DNA of 64,000 nucleotides from Candidatus Poribacteria bacterium (GCA_003635265.1 PYIZ01000052.1:184414-248413); one strand, 5' to 3'. Counted from the first letter of the stretch, positions 24,528-33,991 are shown. The notes: a model not told the origin generated them from the sequence alone. Program-made: numbers and translations.

Positions 24528-25508
24528 ATGGACCTGTCGCCTGAATTGGGTAAGAAGATGTACAGAGATATGTGGCGTATCCGGCTCTTTGAGGAGGAGG
24601 CGAATCGCCAGACAAGTCTCGGTTCTGTGGTCGGTGCCCTTCACATGTACTGTGGGGAGGAAGCGGTCGCTGTCGGTGTCTGTGGCAACCTACGAGATGA
24701 CGATTATGTGCTTGGCACACATCGCAGCCATGGTCACTGTTTAGCCAAAGGCGCTGAATCACACCGTATGATGGCAGAACTTTTCGGCAAAGCCACGGGG
24801 ACGTGCGCTGGAAAAGGCGGTTCGATGCACATCGCCGATTTCTCGCTCAATATGCTCGGTGCCAACGGTATCGTCGGTGCCGGTATTGCGCCAGCCACCG
24901 GCGCTGCGCTCGCCAGCAAGTTGCGTGGAACAGATCAGGTATCGGTGTGCTTCTTTGGTGATGGCGCCGCTGCACGCGGCACTTTCCATGAAGGCATCGG
25001 ACTTGGGGCTTTGTGGAAACTCCCCGTTGTCTATGTCTGCGAGAACAACCAGTATCAGCAGTGGGTGCCTCGCATGAATGTGGCGGTCCTCGATTCAGTT
25101 GCCGATATGGCGGGATCCTATGCGATCCCCGGTGTATCTGTCAACGGTCAGGATCTCGTGGAGGTCTACGAGGTTGCCGGTGAGGCAGTCGCACGCGCCC
25201 GCAGAGGCGAGGGACCTACGTTGATTGAGGCTCGAACCTACCGCTTCTACGGACACAGCTTGGGCGACGAAGAACAGTACCGGTCCTCCGAAGAGGTTGA
25301 GGAGATGAGGACCAACCACGACCCGATTACCACCTTCCGATCGACGATGATGGATCAGGGGTGGTTGACTGAAGAGGAGGACGCGCAAATCCAGAACGAG
25401 GTTAGAGATGAGATTACCGAAGCGGTAAGATTTGCTGACGAGAGTCCGTTCCCGACGCCTGATAACGTCACCACGGATGTCCTCGCCCCTGGGCAGGAGG
25501 TAGCATGA
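24528..25508 (+). CDS. pdhA: 2-oxoacid (pyruvate/acetoin) dehydrogenase E1 alpha subunit
   Basis: 326 residues, TPP-dependent E1 alpha. Visible are HRSHGHCLAKG, the KGGSMHIADF stretch, and the TPP/Mg motif GDGAAARGTFHEGI ... ENN near residues 144-172, with Arg-rich YRFYGHSLGDEEQYR near 240. Decarboxylates a 2-oxoacid and transfers the acyl group to the E2 lipoyl arm. AGGAGA precedes the ATG. Its stop overlaps the E1 beta start. Pyruvate and acetoin dehydrogenases cannot be separated by sequence inspection; the compact length and the operon without E3 are seen in both. Confidence 0.9.
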   Translation: MDLSPELGKKMYRDMWRIRLFEEEANRQTSLGSVVGALHMYCGEEAVAVGVCGNLRDDDYVLGTHRSHGHCLAKGAESHRMMAELFGKATGTCAGKGGSMHIADFSLNMLGANGIVGAGIAPATGAALASKLRGTDQVSVCFFGDGAAARGTFHEGIGLGALWKLPVVYVCENNQYQQWVPRMNVAVLDSVADMAGSYAIPGVSVNGQDLVEVYEVAGEAVARARRGEGPTLIEARTYRFYGHSLGDEEQYRSSEEVEEMRTNHDPITTFRSTMMDQGWLTEEEDAQIQNEVRDEITEAVRFADESPFPTPDNVTTDVLAPGQEVA

Positions 25509-26479
25509 TGAGAGAACTAACTTTCAGTGAGGCATTACGAGAGGCACTGCACGAGGAGATGGAGCGTGATGAGACGATATTCGTCATCGGCGAAGATGTC
25601 ATTACGCACGGCGGACCTTACAAGGTGACGGATGGCATTGCGGAACGGTTCCCGGAACGGATTTTCGAGACGCCGATCGCAGAGGCAGGGATTATGGGCG
25701 TAGGCGTCGGTGCCGCTATGGCGGGGATGAACCCCGTGGTCGAAATTATGTACATGGATTTCGTTACTTGCGCCATGGACGAAGTAGTCAATCAAGCGGC
25801 AAAGATGCGATACATGACAGGCGGTCAAGCGAGTGTGCCGATGGTCATTCGCCTACCGTGTGGCGTCGGGCGGTTGCTAGCAGCGCAGCACTCGCAGATT
25901 ATGGAATCGTGGTTCATGCACGTCCCGGGCTTACAGGTTGTCGTACCCTCGACGCCCGGCGACGCGAAGGGATTACTCAAGTCGGCAATACGCAGCCCTG
26001 ACCCGGTGCTGTTTTTCGAGTACAAGCGGATCTATACCTCTAGGGGTGAAGTGCCGGATGGGGAGCATACCATACCTCTTGGTCAAGCTAAGATCTGTCG
26101 TGAAGGCGAGGATGCAACTGTTGTCGCTATCGGTCCAATGGTACAGAAGTCACTGGAAGCAGCGGTGTTGTTAGAGGATGACGGCTATGACGTTGAGGTT
26201 GTCGACGCAAGAAGCCTATCACCTTTGGATACCGAGACGATCTGTGAGTCGGTAAGCCGGACGGGTCATGCCGTAGTCTGCGGGGAGGACTCCAGTTTTG
26301 CTGGGGCGGCTTCCGAAATAGCAGCGATGATCGGTGAAAACTGTTTCGGAGACCTCAAGGGACCGGTTGTTCGGGTTGGCAGTCCGCATGTGCCGATGCC
26401 GTTCAGTTCCGAACTGGTCAAGCATGTTGTGCCTGAGGTTCCTGATATCACTGATGCGGTTAGCCGCGCAATGACCTAG
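25505..26479 (+). CDS. pdhB: 2-oxoacid dehydrogenase E1 beta subunit
   Basis: 324 residues, transketolase-like E1 beta. It begins with TFSEALREALHEEMERDE and contains the conserved IGEDVITHGGPYKVT, ETPIAEAGIMGVGVGAAMAG and DFVTCAMDEVVNQAAK segments, with a C-terminal transketolase-C domain (VVDARSLSPLDTETI, SPHVPMPFS). The ATGATG start overlaps the E1 alpha stop by 4 bases. Forms the alpha2beta2 E1 with the upstream product and docks on the E2 subunit-binding domain, of which this operon has three copies. Confidence 0.92.
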   Translation: MMRELTFSEALREALHEEMERDETIFVIGEDVITHGGPYKVTDGIAERFPERIFETPIAEAGIMGVGVGAAMAGMNPVVEIMYMDFVTCAMDEVVNQAAKMRYMTGGQASVPMVIRLPCGVGRLLAAQHSQIMESWFMHVPGLQVVVPSTPGDAKGLLKSAIRSPDPVLFFEYKRIYTSRGEVPDGEHTIPLGQAKICREGEDATVVAIGPMVQKSLEAAVLLEDDGYDVEVVDARSLSPLDTETICESVSRTGHAVVCGEDSSFAGAASEIAAMIGENCFGDLKGPVVRVGSPHVPMPFSSELVKHVVPEVPDITDAVSRAMT

Positions 26480-26501
26480 TACGAGGAGAAAGGGAGAATT
26501 C

Positions 26502-28061
26502 ATGGCAATACAGTTCCGTTTAGCGGCTCTCGGTCATACTATGGAAACGGGTCGCGTCGTTGAGTGGCACGTAGCCGAAGGTAGCAGAATCGAAGAAGGG
26601 GAGCTGCTGGTATCGATTGAGACAGACAAGGCTGTCGCTGACATTGAATCGCCGGTTAGTGGGGTGTTGTTGCGTATCGTGGGTCAGGTTGATGGTGTGT
26701 ACGACGTTGGCGCAACCCTCGCTTGGTTTGGGGAAGAGGGGGAAGCGGTGCCGGACGAACCCCCAGCACAAGCCCAAGCACCTGCTGCAAAGCCCGCTGC
26801 CGAATCACGGGCGACGCCTGTTGCCCTGCGTCTTGCCCAACGGCACGGCATAGATGCTGAAGCGCTGCAAGGCACAGGTCCGGGTGGACGGGTTACTAAG
26901 GAAGACGTGCAGCGCGCCATTGATGAGGGTACTGCCGCTCCAGTAGAAGCACCCACTGAAACTCCTGCTGCGGAACAAGCTGCCGGCTCGCGAGTGACCC
27001 CTGTTGCTTTACGACTTGCCCAACGGCACGGCATAGACGCTGAAGCGCTGCAGGGGACGGGTCCAGGCGGACGGGTCATCAAGGAAGACGTGCAGCGTGC
27101 CATTGATGAGGGGACTGCCACTCCAGTAGAAGCGCCCACTGAAGCTCCTGCTGCCGGGCAAACTACCGGCTCGCGGGTGACCCCTGTCGCCCTGCGTCTT
27201 GCCCAACGGCACGGCATAGACGCTGAAGCGTTGCAAGGCACAGGTCCAGGCGGACGGGTCATCAAGGAAGATGTGCAGCGTGCCATTGATGAGGGGACTG
27301 CCACTCCAGTAGAAGCACCGAGGGAAACGCCAGCACCTAGCCCTGCAGCACAGCCTAAGGAGTCTGCTGCAGGTGCTGAAGTTATTCCGCTTGCTGGCAT
27401 CCGTCGTACCACCGCCGAGCGTCTGGGAGCAATTTGGTCTCAAGCACCGCATGTTACGGAGGGGATCGAGGTCGATTTCACTGCGCTCCAAGCCGCCCGT
27501 ACAGCCAATGCGGACGCGTGGCGCAATACTTACGGCGTTGCCCCCACACTCAATGACTTTGTGCTGAAAGCGACTGCCGAAGCGTTGAAATCTCACCCCC
27601 AGCTCAACTCAGCGTTGATTGACGATGCGATACATCAGTATAGCGACATCAATTTGGGGGTTGCCATTGATATTGAGTCGGGCCTGGTTGTGCCGGTTGT
27701 TCGCAATGTTGACACACTTGGCGTGATAGCACTCGCAAATCAGGTCAGGGAACTTGCAGATCGTGCTCGAAATGGGAAGTTGGGACTTGATGATTTTAGC
27801 GGTGGGACGTTTACGGTGACGAATCTCGGTGGTCTTGGCGTGGATTGGTTTACGCCGGTTCTCAATCCCCCGCAGTGCGCGATACTCGGAGTGGGTCGGG
27901 TCCGTGAAGCTGCGGTGGTGGCAGATAGATCAATTCAGTTCCGAGATGTGGCGACGCTGGTTCTTACCTTCGACCATCGAGCGATCGACGGTGCTCCCTG
28001 TGCTCGCTTCCTCGCAGATTTACGCGCACGCATTGAGGATCCAAGTCAACTGCTGCCTTAG
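26502..28061 (+). CDS. pdhC: Dihydrolipoyl acyltransferase E2 with three tandem subunit-binding domains
   Basis: 519 residues. One lipoyl domain (1-80; lipoylated K43 in ETDKAVADIES), then three near-identical 61-residue units starting at residues 102, 163 and 224, each holding a complete peripheral subunit-binding domain (TPVALRLAQRHGIDAEAL, GTGPGGRVxKEDVQRAI) plus an Ala/Pro linker, and then the catalytic core (about 290-519) with H492 and D496 in DHRAIDG. Typical E2 proteins have one subunit-binding domain, so the triplication is unusual. The repeat units are nearly identical at DNA level, suggesting recent duplication or ongoing gene conversion. AGGAGA-type ribosome-binding site upstream. 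E3 is not encoded here. Confidence 0.92.
   Translation: MAIQFRLAALGHTMETGRVVEWHVAEGSRIEEGELLVSIETDKAVADIESPVSGVLLRIVGQVDGVYDVGATLAWFGEEGEAVPDEPPAQAQAPAAKPAAESRATPVALRLAQRHGIDAEALQGTGPGGRVTKEDVQRAIDEGTAAPVEAPTETPAAEQAAGSRVTPVALRLAQRHGIDAEALQGTGPGGRVIKEDVQRAIDEGTATPVEAPTEAPAAGQTTGSRVTPVALRLAQRHGIDAEALQGTGPGGRVIKEDVQRAIDEGTATPVEAPRETPAPSPAAQPKESAAGAEVIPLAGIRRTTAERLGAIWSQAPHVTEGIEVDFTALQAARTANADAWRNTYGVAPTLNDFVLKATAEALKSHPQLNSALIDDAIHQYSDINLGVAIDIESGLVVPVVRNVDTLGVIALANQVRELADRARNGKLGLDDFSGGTFTVTNLGGLGVDWFTPVLNPPQCAILGVGRVREAAVVADRSIQFRDVATLVLTFDHRAIDGAPCARFLADLRARIEDPSQLLP
26805..27353 (+). repeat. Three tandem 183-bp units inside the E2 gene
   Basis: Units start at 26805, 26988 and 27171, each 183 bases (61 codons), in frame. 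They differ at only a few positions (for example Thr versus Ile in RVTKED/RVIKED). Confidence 0.9.
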
Positions 28062-28111
28062 CTTTCGCCACAAAATATGAACTCGCTGTAATTCTGTCAA
28101 GATGTATCAAG

Positions 28112-29305
28112 TTACGGCAGATAATCCCGGAAATGGTTCATTGCATTCTCGTCGTCACGGTAGGTGATCGGCTTCGGAGAAAGCCATTCAATAATAGGAT
28201 TTTTGATCGAGTGGGCAAAGAAGTGGTTGCCGGTAGGGCTGTAGTGACCGATGTGGTAACGCGCCATGTAATCCTCCAGCGGTAGGTTGAAGTATTTGTA
28301 ATCTTCGACGTGGACGAGGTTCATGTCGAAATAAAGGACCCCATTGTCGCGGAGATAATCTACGATGGGCTGATCGTAACGCTTGCCAGTGGAGATAAGC
28401 TGCCGGGTGACCTGCGGGCAGTAGAGCGCGATCATCAGTTTTTTATCCCTTTGCTGCGTAAATGCTAGGGCTTGCTCAATAATGTAGCGAGTGCCGGCAA
28501 AGGCGTAGGTGTCGCGTAGATTCTCGATCCACCGTCGTTGTTGTTCAGGTTGGTCCGGAACGTCGGGAGAAAAACCAAGTATCTCCGCCAGAATCTTGAG
28601 GGGTTTGGTGTCGATTTCTTGGATATAGTCGCGGCAGAATAGGCTCATCTGCAGCATGAGATCATCCTTCAGTGCCTCATACATAAAATCGGGATCTGTC
28701 ATATTGTAGAGGGATTCCGGGGTTTGTAACAGTGCCTCCTCTTCGACGAGATGCCCTTTCTCCATGTCCATTTCTAGGTGTGCCCAGAAGTTGCCTTCAA
28801 ACATCGCAGGTACTGGGGATCTTTGGATAGGATAGCTGGCGCGGCGGCAACGAAAAAAGCTTCTGTGGTGGTCGTCCCCCCAGATATAGAGGATGACGTA
28901 CTCGGCACCCTCATCGGTTTCTTCGGCGCGTATCAGTCTGCGATAAGCCTGATATACCCCGAAACCACCTACGCCGTAATTGCCGATGGGTTCGGCGAGA
29001 TGTGCAGCTAAGTATTCCTGCCAAGTCTCTTCGTCACTCACTTGGGCACCTTGGGTGAAACTGTTGCCATAGGTGTTGATGCGACGGGGGCGATCCGCGT
29101 ACAGGGCTGCACCACGGGCTCCGTTTTTTTTCACGGTGTTAATGGTAGAACTGTTGTCAATGCCGTCTTGGGGCAGATAGTTGCCGAGGATATACCCGAC
29201 TTCTGAATCGAATTGACCCCATGAGAGTTTTTCAGGATTGAGGAAGTGATCGATCTCTTCTTTGATAGGGGTTCGCCCCCGAACATGTTGCTCGAAAGTC
29301 GTCAT
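28112..29305 (-). CDS. SGNH/GDSL-type hydrolase
   Basis: 397 residues from the ATG at 29305, which follows GGAGGG; an upstream ATG at 29323 overlaps that site and is less likely. The block I motif is YGNSFTQGAQ near residue 82, block III GNYGVGGFGVYQ near 113, and a C-terminal GHYSPTGNHFFA near 375 supplies the catalytic His. These fit SGNH esterases acting on acyl or acetyl groups. No signal peptide. It is convergent with the E2 gene and co-oriented with the CocE-type hydrolase next to it, suggesting ester catabolism. Substrate unknown. Confidence 0.82.
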   Translation of the reverse strand: MTTFEQHVRGRTPIKEEIDHFLNPEKLSWGQFDSEVGYILGNYLPQDGIDNSSTINTVKKNGARGAALYADRPRRINTYGNSFTQGAQVSDEETWQEYLAAHLAEPIGNYGVGGFGVYQAYRRLIRAEETDEGAEYVILYIWGDDHHRSFFRCRRASYPIQRSPVPAMFEGNFWAHLEMDMEKGHLVEEEALLQTPESLYNMTDPDFMYEALKDDLMLQMSLFCRDYIQEIDTKPLKILAEILGFSPDVPDQPEQQRRWIENLRDTYAFAGTRYIIEQALAFTQQRDKKLMIALYCPQVTRQLISTGKRYDQPIVDYLRDNGVLYFDMNLVHVEDYKYFNLPLEDYMARYHIGHYSPTGNHFFAHSIKNPIIEWLSPKPITYRDDENAMNHFRDYLP

Positions 29306-29326
29306 GTTTGAAACCCTCCTCACGCA

Positions 29327-31003
29327 TCAATTTATCGGAATAACTGGAAGCAGGATATGCGACGGATATTGACTTGTATGATAAACCGTCTGCTGTGCCG
29401 AGCGCATCTCTGCATCGACCCCTAACGTGTTTCCGGTGTTCGGGTTGCGATCAAAGCGTGGAAAGTTAGAGGACGAGATTTCTACACGGATGCAGTGCCC
29501 TTTTTGGAAGACGTTTCCGGTGACCGCAACATCAATTTCGTACTCATAAACCGTGCTCGGTTCAAGGAGCGTTGGGTTAGTGAAACTCTCGCGGTATCGG
29601 GCACGAATAATTCCGTCGCATAGGTTCATCGCGTAACCTGTCGGTGAGACATCCACAAGTTTCGCTGTCCAATCGGTGTCCAACCCATCGGTGGCAGCGT
29701 AGAGAACCACCTTAATTGGTCCCGTCACCTCCATGTCCTCTGCCATCGGTTCACTGGTATAGCAGAGAACATCGCCGCGCATCTCAGCCGGGCGTTGATC
29801 GTATGGTCCCCACGGAACGATATGGGGTGAACAGCAGTTGTTACCGCCTATCGTTTGGACCGGATAGTGCGGATCGTAAACGAAGTGATCCGTTGGCTCA
29901 TGCGCGGGTGGTTCGGCGGAAAGTTCTCCATCACCGAGCACGGAGTTTGCGCTGCCGTTTGAGTGGAAATACCATTTCTGCCACTCTGTCCGTGCGAGGG
30001 GCCATTCATGTTCATCATGCCACTCGTTGATCCCCATGATAAATAACCGTAATGGGGGTTCATCAACGATTCCGTTATCAATTCCCTTGAGCCAGTAGTC
30101 GAACCAACGAAGCTCCTCTCCGTCTAGGTCAACCATCGAAGGCGCGCCGAAGTCGATATCGCCCGTATGGGTGGAGGCACTCAGGGAGTGGGGCCATGGC
30201 CCAACAATCAGTTTGCTCTGCCGGGATTCAGGGGTTCGCCCGCCCTGATGCAAGCCGTTAAAATTGATAAAGGTGTGTTGTGCGTAAAGGTCGTACCAAC
30301 CGCCCATGTTGAACGCAGGCGCGGCAATGTCACCCCATTTCGTCTCAACGTTGATTGCGTCCCAATAGTCATCGTAGGCTGCGTGTTCAACCCAGTCCTT
30401 CCAGAACTGGAGCTTGCGTCCGGCGAGTTCATCCATTTCGATAATCGGCAGTTTTCGGAACGCCTCTGTCCAGTGGTGATATTCGATGCTCTGGGCAGTC
30501 CGTCCGTTGGTACGCATCCCCCAAGTCATCAGCACATTGAGTTGGAATGCGCCGCCGGGGTAGACCAATCCGGTGTAAAAGTCATTACAGATGACGCGAG
30601 GCACCATGCAGGTTAGAAATTCACTCCGATGGGGTGCGCTCTGCCACTGCACCAATCCCACATACGATCCGCCCGCCATACCGATTTTTCCGTTACACCA
30701 CTCCTGCTGACCGATCCACTCCTGCGTATCGTAGCCGTCTGGACCGTGATTCTTAAAAGGATAATGCTCGCCATCTGAATCCCAACGACCGCGTACATCC
30801 TGAATCACGCAGGCATAGCCGTTGTTCGCCAGTTGACGCGCTTTTTCGATCATCGTGTCCATGTTGTTGCTGTAAGGTGTGCGCATCAACACCGTGGGAA
30901 ACTTTCCCTGCGCTTTTGGGAGATAGATATCTGATGAGAGGTTGACCCCATCGCGCATCGGTGTCTTTATATTCAAACGCATTTCCACATCGTAATTCGA
31001 CAT
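29327..31003 (-). CDS. CocE/NonD family serine hydrolase
   Basis: 558 residues. Peptidase S15/CocE fold: RTPYSNNMD, oxyanion region QDVRGRWDSDGEHYPF, nucleophile Ser in GMAGGSYVGLVQW near residue 118, and a C-terminal jelly-roll domain (YCYTSEPMAEDMEVTGPIKV). Members hydrolyse esters or act as X-Pro dipeptidyl peptidases. AGGAGG lies just upstream of the ATG. No signal peptide. Part of a co-oriented group with the SGNH hydrolase and the CBM9-like protein. Confidence 0.9.
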   Translation of the reverse strand: MSNYDVEMRLNIKTPMRDGVNLSSDIYLPKAQGKFPTVLMRTPYSNNMDTMIEKARQLANNGYACVIQDVRGRWDSDGEHYPFKNHGPDGYDTQEWIGQQEWCNGKIGMAGGSYVGLVQWQSAPHRSEFLTCMVPRVICNDFYTGLVYPGGAFQLNVLMTWGMRTNGRTAQSIEYHHWTEAFRKLPIIEMDELAGRKLQFWKDWVEHAAYDDYWDAINVETKWGDIAAPAFNMGGWYDLYAQHTFINFNGLHQGGRTPESRQSKLIVGPWPHSLSASTHTGDIDFGAPSMVDLDGEELRWFDYWLKGIDNGIVDEPPLRLFIMGINEWHDEHEWPLARTEWQKWYFHSNGSANSVLGDGELSAEPPAHEPTDHFVYDPHYPVQTIGGNNCCSPHIVPWGPYDQRPAEMRGDVLCYTSEPMAEDMEVTGPIKVVLYAATDGLDTDWTAKLVDVSPTGYAMNLCDGIIRARYRESFTNPTLLEPSTVYEYEIDVAVTGNVFQKGHCIRVEISSSNFPRFDRNPNTGNTLGVDAEMRSAQQTVYHTSQYPSHILLPVIPIN

Positions 31004-31052
31004 TTTTTTCCTCCTGTTTTTTAAGTTTCACGTTTTGCGCCTCAGCCTGGAA

Positions 31053-31072
31053 GGAACGCAGATCTGCGTTCC
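31053..31072. repeat. 20-bp perfect palindrome ending in CCTAC
   Basis: GGAACGCAGA/TCTGCGTTCC, followed by CTAC. Lies between the CocE and CBM9-like genes and belongs to the same palindrome family as 18679-18698 and 21110-21126. It could form a hairpin in RNA from either strand. Confidence 0.7.
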
Positions 31073-31094
31073 CTACAATCTGAAGTGCGTAAGT

Positions 31095-31799
31095 CTATTG
31101 TTTTTCAACGAATCGCAGGGGGCCAAAATGTTGTGGTCGGTGATAATCAATCTTTCGGGTTGGCGACCATGCGGTGTATTCGTCCTCGGCTTCCGTTTTG
31201 CCACGATCAATCCGATACAGGTTCATGCGCCAGACATCTCCCGCTTTCGGTGGGATATTTGGGGCGGTCAGTAAGTCCTTGAATGGAACGGCAATTTCGC
31301 AGGACCAAGATGTATCCGGCGGACTGATAGCCCCTCTGTCGGCGGGGGAGTTTGTTTTCGCCGTGCCATCAACGGAAACAGCGTGTTGCAACGTTTCGCT
31401 GTCCCAATCGCGCAGCACGTACATTTCCTGCCCATGCGACTTGCCATTGACGACGAAGGCATCGAACAATGTGTTGATGGGACTTACTTCAAGCTCAATG
31501 TATGTCCGGAGATCGCAATCTGGATCAAGGAAAACTTCGACGACCTCTTCGTCATAGATGTTTCCATCGCGCTCGCGGATTGTTCCCCAGATGTCTTGAT
31601 CATAACACAGAAAGCCAACGTAGAGGTACTCGCTATTCCAGAGCAGTCGAACTTCTGTTGGTTGACGCGGTTTTTCGCCGGTATCTGTCGTCAATAGTTC
31701 AACGACATCGGCTGATTTCCACGCAGCATCCGTAAGTGCACCATCGACTGTTATTTCACCATCAATCCGAACACAATCATATTGCGGCAATTCTATCAT
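31095..31799 (-). CDS. CBM9-like carbohydrate-binding protein
   Basis: 234 residues from the ATG at 31799, preceded by GGAG. The single domain matches the CBM9-like family: DGEITVDGALTDAAWKSADVV at the start, a middle YLYVGFLCYD, GNIYDEEVVEVFLDPD and a late KDLLTAPNIPP. No signal peptide is visible, unlike the DUF5916 protein that carries a similar domain. It may act on cell-wall or extracellular saccharides; a binding role is inferred from family only. Confidence 0.82.
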   Translation of the reverse strand: MIELPQYDCVRIDGEITVDGALTDAAWKSADVVELLTTDTGEKPRQPTEVRLLWNSEYLYVGFLCYDQDIWGTIRERDGNIYDEEVVEVFLDPDCDLRTYIELEVSPINTLFDAFVVNGKSHGQEMYVLRDWDSETLQHAVSVDGTAKTNSPADRGAISPPDTSWSCEIAVPFKDLLTAPNIPPKAGDVWRMNLYRIDRGKTEAEDEYTAWSPTRKIDYHRPQHFGPLRFVEKQ

Positions 31800-31832
31800 C
31801 GGTTTCTCCTTCGTCAAATGATGTCCTATATT

Positions 31833-32915
31833 TTACGCTTCGCGCATCACCAGATCAACCCCCAAGCCGGGGCGATCGGAAAGTTCGATATATCCGGCCA
31901 CTACCCCCTCAGGCGGATTAAGGAGCTCTGCTCGCCATTCCACCTCACCCCATGCGAACTCCAGAATCGCAAAGTTCGGCACAGTTGCCATGCACTGTAC
32001 GCTTGCTGCGGTTGCAACCGGACCGCTTGGGTTATGTGGAGTCATCATCACGTCCGCTGCTTCTGCCATCGCCGCAATCTTTTTCAATTCCAAGATGCCA
32101 CCGACATGCTTTACGTCTGGTAGGATATAATCGGCGGCACGTTTCTCCAAAAGCCTTTGAAAGGCGGATTTGGTTCGTAACTGTTCTCCGGTTGCTATCG
32201 GCATTGAGGTGGATTGGTTGACGTACGAAAGGGCCTCCAGATTTATCATAGGAATCGGATCTTCGAGCCAGAAGAGATCCAGATCATCAAGAGCTTTGGC
32301 TGTCTGGACAATTAAGCCCGGATTGAAACGGCTATGACAATCAACCATCAGATCGATGTCGGGCCCGATGGTTTCACGGATACGGCGGATCCGTTCAATC
32401 CCCGTCCGAATCGCGGGCCCCAAGGTGCCCTGTGATATATCTCGCGTGGAAACATCGTCAAAGGGGGCGCACTTCACTGCCGTAAACCCTTCCTCAACCG
32501 CTTTTTGGGCGTTTTGCGCGAAGCCTTCGGGAGTGCGGTCCACAGTGGCACGGTTGATGTTGGCATATAGACGAATCTTCTCTTGACACTTGCCACCCAA
32601 AAGTTGATAGATCGGAGCATTTAGCGCCTTGCCGACCAGATCCCAGAGCGCGTGCTCGATTCCACTGACCGCCGTGTGATAGGGTCGTCCTTCACCCTCA
32701 TTATAGAACCGGCGGTGGAAGTCCTCAATTTGGAATACCTCCCGACCGATGAGGGCGGAGTTAAGCCCTTCGATAATTTGCACTACGCGTCCATCGTGAC
32801 CGTGAGAGACTTCGCCGATACCTGTTGAACCATCTTCAGCACGGATTTTGACAAAGACCCAATCGCCACGATGGTTGATATCTACAGTATAGGTTTCGAT
32901 TGCTTTAATTTTCAT
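31833..32915 (-). CDS. Enolase-superfamily dehydratase (mandelate racemase/muconate lactonising type)
   Basis: 360 residues from the ATG at 32915 (GAGGATTAC upstream). N-terminal capping domain, then a beta/alpha barrel. Metal ligands are visible in LMVDCHSRFN (Asp), FWLEDPIP (Glu) and ATGEQLRTK (Glu); the general-acid His is in TPHNPSGPVA near 318, and the base region is AVKCAPFDD. The pattern fits sugar-acid dehydratases such as galactonate/mannonate-type. It lies 8 bases from the DCC gene stop. Precise substrate unknown. Confidence 0.87.
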   Translation of the reverse strand: MKIKAIETYTVDINHRGDWVFVKIRAEDGSTGIGEVSHGHDGRVVQIIEGLNSALIGREVFQIEDFHRRFYNEGEGRPYHTAVSGIEHALWDLVGKALNAPIYQLLGGKCQEKIRLYANINRATVDRTPEGFAQNAQKAVEEGFTAVKCAPFDDVSTRDISQGTLGPAIRTGIERIRRIRETIGPDIDLMVDCHSRFNPGLIVQTAKALDDLDLFWLEDPIPMINLEALSYVNQSTSMPIATGEQLRTKSAFQRLLEKRAADYILPDVKHVGGILELKKIAAMAEAADVMMTPHNPSGPVATAASVQCMATVPNFAILEFAWGEVEWRAELLNPPEGVVAGYIELSDRPGLGVDLVMREA

Positions 32916-32922
32916 GTAATCC

Positions 32923-33327
32923 TCATTCGGTAGAGCAGGTTTCAGATTCACAGTCCAATTTGCTCAAACGTGACCGATTCTTTGCAATAATCAGGTATGC
33001 CCCCTTCAGCAGCGTCCGAACCACGGGCACAAGGTAGATCCATGTGATATAACGATACTTGCCAAGTCGCTTATAAATTTGGTAGATGGTATCCGCTCCG
33101 CAGTAGACCTTTCCGTTTGCGTCAATGAAGCGCATCCCTTCCTTTGATTCGATGGCTTCAAGCTGTGGATAGTGTGCGTAGAGGTCGGGGATTTGTTTGG
33201 GGGTATAGGTAAACTGGTCCGCCTGATCTTTGTTCTGAATTCGGCGGATGCCATTCAAGCAGAAGTTGCATTCTCCGTCGTAGATGATAACGGGTTTGGT
33301 CGGTTTTGTTGCGTTGTCTTTTCTCAT
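32923..33327 (-). CDS. DCC family thiol-disulfide oxidoreductase (DUF393)
   Basis: 134 residues. The family signature DGECNFC (DxxCxxC) lies at 17-23, with a short alpha/beta thioredoxin-like fold and the typical YQIYKRLGKYRY helix near 85. Function in the family is poorly defined; a thiol-disulfide reaction at the CxxC is likely. It is encoded just upstream of the enolase-superfamily gene. Confidence 0.87.
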   Translation of the reverse strand: MRKDNATKPTKPVIIYDGECNFCLNGIRRIQNKDQADQFTYTPKQIPDLYAHYPQLEAIESKEGMRFIDANGKVYCGADTIYQIYKRLGKYRYITWIYLVPVVRTLLKGAYLIIAKNRSRLSKLDCESETCSTE

Positions 33328-33358
33328 GAGTTAGATTCTCCTTTTGAGATGGCGATTT

Positions 33359-33991
33359 TTATGCGGGGAACCAGCCTTGTAGGATTTCACGGAAGCGACG
33401 AAAAGAATCGTCTTGGCACCCTCTCAAACTCACCTTTTCTGCCAATTGTCGATATAGCGCGGCGGAATACTTTGTTTTGGTGCGACGAAGCACTTCCACT
33501 AAAAGCTCTTTCGGACGAGAAGGTTTAGTTTCTCCTTCCTGCCAGTGACCGGTTTGGTATCCCAGATTTTTTATAGTTTCCCAATCTGTTCCGAACAAAC
33601 TAGGCACGTGAGGCGACGTACTCCATACCCAGATTTCGAGTTCTGGATCAATAACAACAACAGCACTCCGTCCCTTCCAACCGCTGCGGTTCAAATCGTC
33701 TTGAATCTTTTCCTCAATCTCCGCTGCACTAAAAACTCCCCACTCTGCATCAATTAACACTAAAGCATGTTGATATAGTCCGGCAAGATCTGCTAGAAAA
33801 CTTCCTGCTCCATGGAATACTCCCGGATCGCGATTAGGATGGGGGCGAATATCCGAATCAATATCAATAGATATCTGTCGTATACCTAGAGATGGCTGCC
33901 GCCTAGTCAATAATGTTGCAACGGTTTGCTCCTGATGCCCATCGGCGACCAAGACAACCAGATCCTTCCCTTCCTGCTCTGCTGCCCTCAT
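33359..33991 (-). CDS. MAD4-like small partner of a defence-type AAA ATPase
   Basis: 210 residues from the ATG at 33991, which overlaps the ATPase stop (ATGA), indicating translational coupling. The start is an alpha/beta unit KDLVVLVADGHQEQTV, followed by LVLIDAEWG, VVVIDPELEIWVWS and a C-terminal helical part ending LQGWFPA. Acidic residues after predicted strands (D, then E/D clusters) suggest a TOPRIM-like nuclease or DUF4276-like fold. From memory it resembles MAD4 of methylation-associated defence systems; this needs a profile search. It has no other recognisable motif and functions presumably as effector of the ATPase. Confidence 0.7.
   Translation of the reverse strand: MRAAEQEGKDLVVLVADGHQEQTVATLLTRRQPSLGIRQISIDIDSDIRPHPNRDPGVFHGAGSFLADLAGLYQHALVLIDAEWGVFSAAEIEEKIQDDLNRSGWKGRSAVVVIDPELEIWVWSTSPHVPSLFGTDWETIKNLGYQTGHWQEGETKPSRPKELLVEVLRRTKTKYSAALYRQLAEKVSLRGCQDDSFRRFREILQGWFPA

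Noticed and set aside
26684..27412. Antisense 242-aa open frame opposite the E2 gene
   Set aside because: Made of repeated Ala/Gly/Ser-rich residues mirroring the tandem units; no family pattern, shadow of a real gene.
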